From: Anaeromyces robustus
Lineage: Eukaryota > Neocallimastigomycota > Neocallimastigomycetes > Neocallimastigales > Neocallimastigaceae
NCBI GenBank assembly: GCA_002104895.1
Contig: MCFG01000643.1
Span: 1-20,040 of the forward strand
Direction: 5' to 3'
Length of the DNA stretch: 20,040 nucleotides
Numbering within the stretch: the stretch's first letter is position 1; the number at the start of each line of letters is the position of its first letter. Positions 1 to 7,821 of this stretch are shown one piece after another. The notes beneath the pieces were generated by a model that did not search any database, had not been told where the DNA came from, and saw nothing but the letters and a program-made list of their open reading frames with translations. Position numbers and translations under genes: made by a program.

Positions 1-42
1 GTCAATTGTAATATTGGAACTACCGTTCCGTTACAGAAATAA
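1..42 (+). CDS. possible 3' end of a gene cut by the window edge
   Basis: The first 42 bases are richer in G and C than the following kilobase and read openly on the + strand as VNCNIGTTVPLQK followed by TAA at 40-42. After the stop the sequence becomes almost pure A/T, which is the pattern seen at the ends of the real genes in this window. Nothing identifies the product. The minus strand is also open across this stretch, so strand is not certain, and too little is visible to name a family. Confidence 0.3.
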   Translation, partial: VNCNIGTTVPLQK

Positions 43-92
43 TGTTATTTTTTTTTCCTTTTTTTTATTTTAATATAATTTTCATAAATTAG

Positions 93-345
93 AATTCTAC
101 TACTTAAAATATCAAACATTATGAATGTTTTTATTATTTTACTAAAAAATATTAATATATAACATTATTAAATTTTAATCTTATATATATTTATATATGT
201 ATATATTTTTATACTTGATATTTTTTTATTTATATTTGAAATTTTTTTTTCTTTTAGACTAGGATTATATATTTGAAATTGAATCTCTAAAAAATATATA
301 ATAATTTAAAACAAATATAATAAAATATATTATATATATATAACA
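93..345 (+). repeat. diverged dispersed repeat, left copy
   Basis: Three blocks recur in the same order and orientation at about 3405-3640. They are aattctact (93 and 3405), atacttgatat (211 and 3552) and acaaatataataaaa (311 and 3611). The offsets are 3312, 3341 and 3300, so the copies are collinear with small indels. In such AT-rich DNA single blocks could match by chance; the shared order makes common origin likely but not certain. Confidence 0.45.
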
Positions 346-357
346 TATTATATTCAA

Positions 358-463
358 ATTTGACATTTAATATATATAGAGTTATTAAAATTATATTAAA
401 ATGGAATATTAAAAAATTATTTTTTCCAAGTTTATCCATTTTAGTATATATTAAATGTCAAAT
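358..463. repeat. inverted repeat with 19-bp perfect arms and a nested second stem
   Basis: The arm atttgacatttaatatata at 358-376 is the exact reverse complement of 445-463. Inside it, taaaatgga at 397-405 pairs with tccatttta at 435-443, which directly abuts the outer right arm apart from one base. The nested arrangement with G/C-containing positions is unlikely to be only A/T noise. It may be a small inverted-repeat element or an RNA hairpin; no target duplication was identified. Confidence 0.6.
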
Positions 464-1005
464 ATTTCATACTAAACTTTACTGTTAACTGTGGAAAAAA
501 AATTATTCATATTTAAATAACACATAAAAAGAAAAACTATGAATGAAATTTACCATTGATAATAATAATAATACTAATATATAATTATTATATATTATAA
601 TTTTTGAATAAATTTATAATTTGCATTTGCTCTTTTTTTTTTTGATTTGTGACTGACCTTTTAAATTTGTGTTTTAATTTTTTTTTTAAAATAAAAAATA
701 AAAATAAATAATTTAAGCACAATTAAAAACACGTTAGGCAAAATCTTTTTTTTTTTTTTTTTAAAAAAAAATTCATGATTTTATTTTTAACTTTATTTTT
801 AATTTAAATTTAAATTTTTATATTTATATTTATTTTATTTTTTTTTCTTTAATTTATTTTTTATTTATTGTTTTATTTTTTTTATTTTTTTATTTTATTT
901 ATTATTGTTTTATTTTTATTAATTATTATTCATTTTTATTTTATTTTATTTATTTTATTTTATTTTTATTTATTTTTATTTTATTTTTATTTTTATTTTT
1001 ATTTT

Positions 1006-1150
1006 GTTAAGTTTTTATTTTATTTTTGTTTTATTTTGTTAAATTTTTATTTTATATTTGTTTTATTTTGTTAAATTTTTATTTTATATTTGTTTTATTT
1101 TGTTAAATTTTTATTTTATATTTGTTTTATTTTGTTAAATTTTTATTTTT
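1006..1150 (+). repeat. 32-bp minisatellite, four copies plus a partial one
   Basis: The unit begins gttaaatttttattttatat and runs 32 bases. Its GTTAA start recurs at 1006, 1038, 1070, 1102 and 1134, an exact 32-bp period. The first copy differs slightly (gttaag), and the last decays into T-rich sequence. It lies in noncoding DNA. Confidence 0.85.
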
Positions 1151-1511
1151 TATTTTTATTTTTATTTTTTTTTTTAATTTTTATTTAATTATTTATTTTT
1201 ATTTTGTTCCATTTTTTATTAATTTTTTGTTGTAATGTTGTAATATTTATTGTTGTTGTTTTTTTTTATTTCATTTTCATAAATTATTTAATAATATTAG
1301 ATTTTAGTAGCATATTAAAAATGTCATTGAAGGTTATATTATTATTCTTAAATATTAATATTTTATAAAATATTAACATCTTTTAAGAAAAATCTATAAT
1401 TAATAAGTATAAAATTTAATAATATCCTTCAATATGTTCAATAATATTTATATTATTATATATATTAAATTATATAATAACTTCTTTTTTATTATTACTT
1501 TAATTGACTTA

Positions 1512-2789
1512 TTAATAAAGTTCAGTGATAGCATGGTGGTTAAAATTACCATATTCCTTAAGAGTACTAGTACAAGCTTCATGATTGTAATTTTTACCAT
1601 CTTTAATACAAGTTTCAATACTAGTATTATCTTCAACAACACAGTGAACCTTACCATCAAGCTTAACACATTCCTTGTTACTAAGTGTCATAGCGTTCTT
1701 TGGAGTAACTGGTTCAAGACAAATGTACTTGGAAGAATCTTTGTAAGATAAAACAGTTCCATTGAAACCTCTACATTCCTTTTGATCAACATCACTATCA
1801 TCGAAAATCTTTTCTTTAGTTGGGAACTTTCTAATACGGTAAGTTAATTTATTACTACCATCATCCATCATTCCTACGATCTTATAGGCACATTTAACAT
1901 AATCAGCAGCATCACTTTTTTTAGAACAATTTGGAATGTTGTTGAAACCTTCTTCAATACAAGTAAAATCATTATTAAATAAGTAACAAATTCTGTCATC
2001 TACAACAGTCTCGGTATATATTGGACGAAGGCAAGTATATTCACCAGTAAGTTCATTAGTATAAAATTTAGCTTGATTGTAACGAAACTCAGAATTAGTA
2101 AAATAGTAACCATGGTCTAGTGGTCAGACACTAGAACCATCAGGCCGAACCTCTCGGGTTCGACTCTCACTCTTTCCAATTTTGGAAAAATTTTATTTTA
2201 AAAATTTATTATCAAAATTTTCTACACTTTTCCTTGTTGAAGAAATTACTCGAATTTAATCGATAAAATCTTATCGATTAAATTCTAAAAGATTCTAGTT
2301 TTTCTTTTTATTTTAAATTTTATTTATCCGAGATTCATTTTAAATCAAAAAATCTAAGTTTCTAGAACTTTTAATACTTTTTACAAACGAAAACTATTTT
2401 TCCGTAAAAAGTATAAATACGTGTAAAATTTCGACAAAAGAAATATTTTTTCTTCGCGTTTTTATTAACTAGTTAAATAAGTAATTCGAAATATTACACT
2501 AACTAATTAATAAATTATTATATTTTAAATTTAATAAAAATTAATAAAACATTTTATTATAAAACATATTTTTAATTAACTGTGTCTTTTACCTTTCTTA
2601 GATCTTTCGTGTTGTCCATTATTTCGAGTTACTCAAGCTTGCGGGCCTGTTGCTAATAAACTCCACTCAATCATTACATTGATAATAATTTTCACAAGAT
2701 TTCTTAATATCAGCAACTTCATTAATTGGGCTAGCACTAATAGTAGCTATACCTAAACAGAAAACACTGAGAATAGTCTTGAAATTCAT
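1512..2789 (-). CDS. small secreted cysteine-rich repeat protein, interrupted by an insert or intron
   Basis: The start codon at 2789 opens a signal peptide (MNFKTILSVFCLGIATISAS), and the frame runs to YYQCND, then TGA. The same reading frame resumes at 2123 and continues to TAA at 1514-1512. Between them lie about 550 foreign-looking bases. A splice from GT at 2677 to AG at 2118-2117 joins the halves in frame (exons 2789-2678 and 2116-1512) and gives 238 aa. The mature part holds two related units of about 80 residues: YTCLRP near residue 64 matches YICLEP near 168, followed in both by spaced cysteines (FTCIEE versus HCVVED). No catalytic motif is visible. Secretion is predicted; function is unknown. 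The insert falls at a cysteine (YYQC) that has a counterpart (YVKC) at the end of the next unit, so using that splice site would delete a cysteine. The gene may therefore be broken rather than merely intron-bearing. Confidence 0.65.
2104..2176 (+). repeat. tRNA-derived sequence (pol III A and B boxes), probable SINE head or tRNA relic
   Basis: TGGTCTAGTGG at 2113-2123 fits the A-box consensus, and GGTTCGACTCT at 2157-2167 fits the B box. The start-to-start spacing of 44 nt is that of an intronless tRNA. The D arm is perfect: GTCT pairs with AGAC around AGTGGTC, closely resembling eukaryotic tRNA-Glu D arms. The anticodon stem does not pair, the T stem pairs at only three of five positions and the acceptor at about four of seven, so this is not a functional tRNA. 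It marks one edge of the insert in the secreted-protein gene. It is oriented opposite to that gene. Confidence 0.6.
2253..2284. repeat. perfect 14-bp hairpin
   Basis: AATTTAATCGATAA at 2253-2266 is followed by AATC and its exact reverse complement at 2271-2284. It lies in the body of the tRNA-headed insert and could be a structured part of its transcript. Confidence 0.75.
2375..2413. repeat. 10-bp inverted repeat with a 19-nt loop
   Basis: TACTTTTTAC at 2375-2384 pairs perfectly with GTAAAAAGTA at 2404-2413. It is the second strong stem within the insert that splits the Cys-rich gene. Confidence 0.65.
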
Positions 2790-3951
2790 TTTGATTAATA
2801 TGCTTTATATATTTTTATATTTTTGTTTTGTTTTGTTTTTTAAAATTATATTAAATTATATTAAGTTATTGTTTTTTTTTTTAAATAATAATAATATTTA
2901 AAAAAAAGTTTTATAATATGATTAAAATAATTTATGTTTTTTTTATTATTAAATATTTTTTATTTTTAAATTTGTGTGAAGAATAAAAAATGGATGTACT
3001 TTCATTTGATATTTATACTTTTTTTTTCTTTTTTCCTTTTTATAATTCATATAATAAAAAAAATTTTTTTTTAATTTTTTCTATAAATATATAAAAAGAA
3101 ATAATAAAATGTTTTATATATAATATATATTATAAAATTTATAAAAATACAGAAAATATCTAATATTCAAAATGTATCTAAATGCATTAAATAGATAAAA
3201 TTTTAAAAAAAAAAATAGTAATTTTGTTTTAAATTATTGAATTTGTATATTTTTATTTTAATTAAAATTTCAAATTAATTTTTTTTATTTCTTTATATAT
3301 ATATAATAAAAAAAAAATCCATCATTTACTAAATAATTTTTTCTTTCTTTTTTCTTTTTTAATCATTTTACCTTTTTTTTCTTTTTAAATATTAAATAAA
3401 TAAAAATTCTACTTTAAATGTCAAAAAAAAAATAAATTATTAATATATATTATATATATATTAATTGTAAAACATATCAATTATAATACCTTATAATATA
3501 TCTTTGCATATTATTAAATATTTAATATTTTAATATATTATAAATGATTTTATACTTGATATTATTATATTTTCAGTTAATATTTCTGAAAATTATATAA
3601 TAATTATAAAACAAATATAATAAAAATATATTATATTGTCAGAATAATATTTATTGTGTTTATCATAACATAATTAACTTATATTATTTATATAATAAAT
3701 AACCCCTTAATATTATTGTATAATGAAACAATTCGTTTTTTTATAGCAATAATAGAAATAATGCGGAGTTAGTTTAATCAGTAAATCAATAAAATAGTAA
3801 TAGTAATTTTTGAGATAACAATAATACATATTGTATTAAATAAAAGACAAAAAAAAAATATATATATATATATATATATTATTAATTAATATATATTTAT
3901 TATGTAATAGAAATTTGTTATTAATTATTAATAATATATGAATATTTTTGT
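2790..3951. other. AT-rich intergenic region, 5' flank of the secreted-protein gene
   Basis: I see no coding exon on either strand over about 1.15 kb. In particular, the next exon expected for the zinc transporter fragment to its right (an A-[IV]-H-S...D motif) is absent. A slightly less A/T-pure patch at 3710-3830 has no convincing frame. The stretch contains the right copy of the dispersed repeat (about 3405-3640) and a TA run near 3858-3880. Confidence 0.65.
3405..3640 (+). repeat. diverged dispersed repeat, right copy
   Basis: This shares the ordered blocks aattctact, atacttgatat and acaaatataataaaa with 93-345. The two copies lie in direct orientation on either side of the Cys-rich gene and its insert. 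They are too diverged to be the LTRs of a recent retrotransposon. Confidence 0.45.
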
Positions 3952-4972
3952 TTACTCTGAAAACATGGAAGCAGAATGAGAAAATATAGCTGAATAATTT
4001 ATTTATATTGATAATAAAATAAAATAAAATAAAATAAAAATTTTATTTATTTTTTATTATATATTCTGTATTATTGTTATTGTTATTATTATTTTAATTT
4101 ATTATGTTTGTTTTATTTTCAAACCTCCATATAATTTTGCAATAAACATTAAAGTACTATTTATCATTGCAAAGGCAACAACTTTAAAGGAACCTTCAAG
4201 AGCAATCTTTCTTATTTTTTTCTCCTCACCTATATATTAAATTTAAATAAAATATTAAATAATAATAATAATAATAATAAATAAATATATTATTATTAAT
4301 ATTATTGTTTATTTTTCATTTTCATTTCATTTTAATTTCATTTTACTTACGATCATTTTCTCTTCTTACTCTTTCTTTTTGTTTTGATTTCCATTCACCA
4401 AGCCATTTTTCATATGAATCAATGGGTTTGGTAACAGATTTTTCTTTAAGTTGTTCTTTTTCTTTATCTTTTTCTGCTGTTTTTAAAGTTTTTTTAGATT
4501 CACTAAAACTAGCTTTTAAAATTTTATTAATATTATTTTGATATTTTTTATGTGGTTGACATTGCTTTAAATGGGTAAGAGTATGATATTTGTTTTTAAA
4601 TGACTGTTTAATACCCATAAATTTTATATTATTTTTAATAGAATTATAGGTTTTATCATCTTTGGCAATATCTTCCTCTTTTTCTTCTATAGTATTATTA
4701 GTTAATGTAAAATAATAATATTTTTTTATTGTTCCTATTGGAAATTTAAATTTTGGTGAAATTTGAATTTCTAAGGTATTAGATTTTAATAAATTATTAA
4801 AAGATATTTTATTGTTATTCCTTTGAGAACTCAAGGAAATATTTACTTTTTGGTTTTTATTATAAAATGAATTAAGGTTAATTAAAGTGGGTATTAAATT
4901 TGAATTTGTGGAGATTTTGGTTTTACATTGAGATTTATAAATATTTACTATATTACCATTTAATGTATGCAT
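3952..4972 (-). pseudogene. truncated 5' part of an SLC30A9/ZnT9-family zinc transporter gene
   Basis: ATG at 4972 follows an in-frame upstream TAA. Exon 1 is 4972-4351 with donor GTAAGT, exon 2 is 4229-4125 and exon 3 is 3989-3956. Joined, they read 254 codons. The N-terminal 200 residues are Lys/Asn-rich with few acidic residues at the start, compatible with organelle targeting. Residues 175-215 are a charged helix (KDKEKEQ, KQKERVRRENDR). Then come LEGSFKVVAFAMIN (218-231) and FSHSASMFSE (245-254), which match the region before and into the first membrane segment of SLC30A9-type cation diffusion facilitators. In that family SASMFSE is followed by AIHS and an Asp, part of the metal site and five further membrane spans. 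Here a donor-like GTAAAC follows at 3955, no further exon exists before the next gene, and readthrough ends at TAA 3954-3952. The copy therefore cannot transport. It could be a pseudogene, a duplicated 5' fragment, or an expressed short remnant. Human SLC30A9 is mitochondrial; the equivalent in an anaerobic fungus would be the hydrogenosome, which is an inference. Confidence 0.72.
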
Positions 4973-5085
4973 GTTGGGATAATGTTATATTTTTTTTATA
5001 TATAAAAAAATGTATAATTATGTATAAAAAAATAGTATATATTATATTAAATTATATTATGTTATATATAATTATGATACAGTGC

Positions 5086-5119
<34 letters not shown>

Positions 5120-6758
5120 ACTCTTTATTATTATTATTATTATTTATTATTCTTATAAATTATTTTTTATTAATTCATTTTAAAATCTATTATTTATACA
5201 ACATTTATATATATTGTATTATTATTTTAATTCATTCTTTCTTTAAAGTATTTATTAATGATTTTTTATTGAAAAAAATAAATTAAATTATTTTTTTTTA
5301 ATATTTATAATAATAATAATGAATAGTGTTTATGTTGATATTTATATGATAAAATAATTATAAATAAATATTTAATAAATCAATTATTTCTTATATAGAA
5401 TAAGAATGATGCCGCTTACTATAAGTTTTTATATATTGTATATATACAATGTAATAACTTATTTATATATATAGATGTTTTTTAAATATTTATTTACTTT
5501 TTATATTTACTTTTATTTTATTATTATTTTATTTTTATTATTTTATATAGTTAAGTGATAAGTATCTATATAAATTGATTTCTTTTATTATATTATTTTG
5601 AGTTTTTTTTTTTTTTTGTTTTTTAATTTATTTTATTTTACTTTTTCTTTTTTTCTTTTTACTTTTTTTACTTTTTTTTTTTTTTTTATTTATATTTTAT
5701 TATTATTATTATTATTTTAATTAAAAGTTTTCAAAGTAAAAAAGAAAAAAACAAAGAGGGATAACCATAAATAAACAATATATATGAAATACTGAAATAC
5801 AAAAAAAATTACAAAAATCTTTTTTATATTTTTTTATATCATCTGTTTTAATTTAAACGTTTGAGATTTAATTAAAAATGTTTATATGTAACATTAAACT
5901 TTAATAATTAATAAAAATATATAAAAGAATATATATATCAATGAATGAATAAATTATAAACTAAATAAATTTTTTGTTATTTAGTATTGTATTATTATAT
6001 CTCATTATATAATAATAATTAATAAGTATATTAATTAAAAATACTAAATAATAAGTGAATAACTAAATAAATTAAGGAAGAAATATATTCACATATGATT
6101 GTTTATGTTATTGTTATAAATATATTTAACTATATTTTTACTTAACTATCTATCAATCTATTTATTTTTTATTTATTTATTTACTTATATATTATTTATT
6201 TTATATTATATATTATTTGTTATTTATTTATTTATTTATTTATTTTTTATATTATATATTATTTGTTATTTATTTATTCATTTATTTATTTTTATATTAT
6301 ATATTATTTGTTATTTATTTATTTATTTATTTATTTATTAAATAATATTTATTTATTTAATTTATTAAATAATATTTATTATTTATTTATTATTTAGATT
6401 AAAGAAAATTAGATAAATTTAATCATAATCAATTAGTATTTAGTATTATTATTGACTTAGCAGAAAAAATTTTTTTTTTATATATATCATTAAAAACTTT
6501 TATTATTTATTATAATTATTTGAATTTTTATTATTTATAATAATATATTTTTTATTACTATTTCCTATTACTAATTGAAAATTTATTTTATTCACTGTTT
6601 GTTATATAAATAATTATTATTTTTATATTATAAATTTCTATTTTCTTATTTCTATTAATTACTTATTATTAATATATTATAATATATAAGTATTATAAAT
6701 ATTATAATTATTTAAATTATTCTATAAAATATTTATATATTTAATATTATAAGTTTAT
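4973..6758. other. AT-rich intergenic region without visible genes
   Basis: The open frame at 4900-5286 (+) is an artefact of T-rich sequence overlapping the transporter fragment. The region includes a T28 run (5088-5115), a 16-bp perfect palindrome attgtatatatacaat (5435-5450), long T tracts at 5600-5690, and minisatellites at 6200-6335. No exon, tRNA or other RNA gene could be supported. Confidence 0.7.
6200..6335 (+). repeat. 45-46-bp minisatellite, three copies
   Basis: The core tattatttgttatttattta recurs with its G at 6219, 6265 and 6310, giving periods of 46 and 45. It sits in a longer TTTA-rich stretch, and from about 6340 to 6395 a shorter taaataatatttattt unit is also duplicated. 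Confidence 0.75.
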
Positions 6759-6772
6759 TGTTCGACACCGCT

Positions 6773-6857
6773 TCTACTCTAAATACAGTAGTTTTCTTTT
6801 TCGTAACATGTTTTATACTAAGTATTTAAGACATAACTATTCTACTTTAAACAGTGT

Positions 6858-6911
<54 letters not shown>

Positions 6912-6950
6912 CGTAACAGGCTTTAAACTAAGTATTTAAGGCATAGCTAT
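6773..6950 (+). repeat. two-copy tandem repeat, second copy expanded by a T52 tract
   Basis: Copy 1 (6773-6840) and copy 2 (6841-6950) share tctact.taa, the CTAC...GTAG bracket, cgtaaca.g, actaagtatttaag and cata.ctat in the same order. In copy 1 the middle is ttttctttttcg. In copy 2 it is an uninterrupted run of 52 T (6860-6911). Apart from this run the copies are about equal in length. Each begins with a small potential stem CTAC/GTAG. A B-box-like tGTTCGACACC lies just upstream at 6759-6769. Confidence 0.8.
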
Positions 6951-6993
6951 TCAAGTTTTATTATATAATATTAGTATATTGAATAACGTTAAC

Positions 6994-7080
6994 TTAATAG
7001 CGAGTCCAGTTTACAAGCCCCACATACAAATAATGGTTACCAAGGAAACCGCCCAATAATAGAATTCTTGCACCCCACAT
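6994..7080 (-). pseudogene. short coding-like relic; TM2-domain-like reading on the minus strand
   Basis: This is a patch of clearly higher GC within A/T desert. On the minus strand ATG at 7080 opens 28 residues, including ILLLGGFLGNHYLYVG, which resembles the conserved core of TM2 membrane domains (L..GG.LG.H..Y.G). It ends at TAA 6996-6994, with a possible donor GTAAAC inside. On the plus strand the same DNA also reads openly (SPVYKPHIQIMVTKETAQ, then TAA TAG) using codons like those of the ribosomal protein gene, with an ATG at 7033 in a plausible start context. Both readings are short and cannot both be real. It is most likely a fragment of a lost gene; strand and identity are uncertain. 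Confidence 0.28.
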
Positions 7081-7137
7081 TATTAATACTTTAGTTAGAG
7101 TTTAAATAGAAATATAAAATATATGAACATATTAAGG

Positions 7138-7206
7138 GCAAGTCGATGCCAAATTGGTAAGGCGCATGGAATGTAATTCTGATATATTTATGTGAGGTAT
7201 CACATG
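7138..7206 (+). repeat. tRNA-like relic (canonical D arm, decayed remainder)
   Basis: GCCAAATTGGTAAGGC at 7148-7163 has the exact layout of a eukaryotic tRNA D arm: GCC pairs with GGC, and GG sits at the positions of G18 and G19. The following 17 nt can be an anticodon arm with two Watson-Crick and two wobble pairs. The anticodon would be TGT (Thr) or, with a one-base shift, GTA (Tyr). A stem ATGTG/CACAT follows at 7190-7205, where a T arm would be, but there is no GGTTCRA B box and the invariant T8 is missing. It is not a functional nuclear tRNA as read; a tRNA pseudogene or SINE head is more likely. Confidence 0.4.
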
Positions 7207-7210
7207 ATTA

Positions 7211-7817
7211 TTTTTCAGTTTTTTTTATAATTTTTCCAATTTTTTTTTTTTTTTTTAAAATTTTAATTTATTATATAATTTATATTATTTTTTTTTATTT
7301 AAAAACGTTAAAACTTTTTTCTTTATTTTTTATTTTAGAGAAATTATATATATATTATCTTCTTTTTATTTATTTATTTATTTATTTTTTTTTTATACTT
7401 TTTTTGTTTAGTTTTTTTTAATACTTAAGTTATTAAAGATAGAAAATGTTATATTCAGAGCAATAGCAAAAAAGAAAAATATTTTATTTTTAGATATATA
7501 TTATTTAGATGGATTGACCAACTTTATAAAAATTATTATTTTAAATAAAAAAATTTAAAAGTATAATCATAAGAACTAACCAAACGAACAAAGAAAAAAA
7601 AATAATTACAATAAAAACTTTTGAATATAAGATTAAGATTAATTTTCAATAATATATTAAGAAAATAATCAATAAATATTATTATTTTTTTTATATTATT
7701 ATATAGAAATTTCATTTTTAACAGAAATAAGAGTAATATATATAAAAAATATTTAATACATTTATATTATAATATAATATATATTATATATTTTAAAGTA
7801 TTTTTATCAATGAAAAA
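7211..7817. other. AT-rich upstream region of RAD54
   Basis: This holds only T tracts (7237-7256, 7382-7392), A/T simple sequence and mixed AT-rich sequence. It must contain the RAD54 promoter and leader, but no individual element is distinct enough to mark, apart from the minimal upstream ORF next to the start codon. Confidence 0.55.
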
Positions 7818-7821
7818 ATGA
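7810..7821 (+). promoter_or_regulatory. three-codon upstream ORF whose stop overlaps the RAD54 start
   Basis: ATG AAA AAA TGA at 7810-7821 precedes the RAD54 ATG at 7818-7820, so the stop TGA shares its TG with the main start (ATGA). The overlap is direct in the sequence. A role in limiting or reinitiating RAD54 translation is inference, and the transcript start might lie downstream of the first ATG. Confidence 0.4.

Larger units (their letters stand above)
43..1511. other. AT-rich noncoding region with repeats
   Basis: No gene is visible over about 1.5 kb. The stretch is nearly all A and T, and open frames such as the one at 868-1074 are low-complexity F/I/L/Y translations of T-rich DNA. 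It contains the left copy of a diverged direct repeat (about 93-345), an imperfect nested inverted repeat (358-463) and a 32-bp minisatellite (1006 to about 1150). The right end is the 3' flank of the minus-strand Cys-rich gene. Confidence 0.7.
2117..2677 (-). other. candidate intron or inserted element within the Cys-rich gene
   Basis: The region separates the signal-peptide exon from the rest of the gene. As an intron it would be 561 nt with donor GTAATG and acceptor CTAG, much longer than other coding introns here except that in the Bos1 gene at 15634-16034. As an insert it carries the tRNA-like head, two strong hairpins (2253-2284 and 2375-2413) and a terminal segment of higher GC around 2578-2665. 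No clear target-site duplication was found at the edges. Confidence 0.5.

Noticed and set aside
868-1074. Open frame of 68 aa made of F, Y, I and L
   Set aside because: It is the translation of T-rich simple sequence and overlaps the 32-bp minisatellite; there is no coding composition.
1434-1751. Plus-strand open frame of 105 aa
   Set aside because: It is the antisense shadow of the Cys-rich gene, whose minus-strand frame has a signal peptide, repeats and consistent cysteines.
2104-2176. Functional tRNA gene
   Set aside because: The A and B boxes are good, but the anticodon stem cannot pair and the acceptor and T stems are incomplete.
2578-2665. Minus-strand resemblance to the start of a copia-type element (AGCAACAGG... 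then ATGGACAA...)
   Set aside because: The similarity is limited to a short leader-like string and a 15-codon frame; no LTR pair, protease, integrase or reverse transcriptase is present.
3710-3830. Possible further exon of the zinc transporter in a less AT-pure patch
   Set aside because: The minus-strand reading does not contain the expected HSxxD motif or a usable acceptor in phase.
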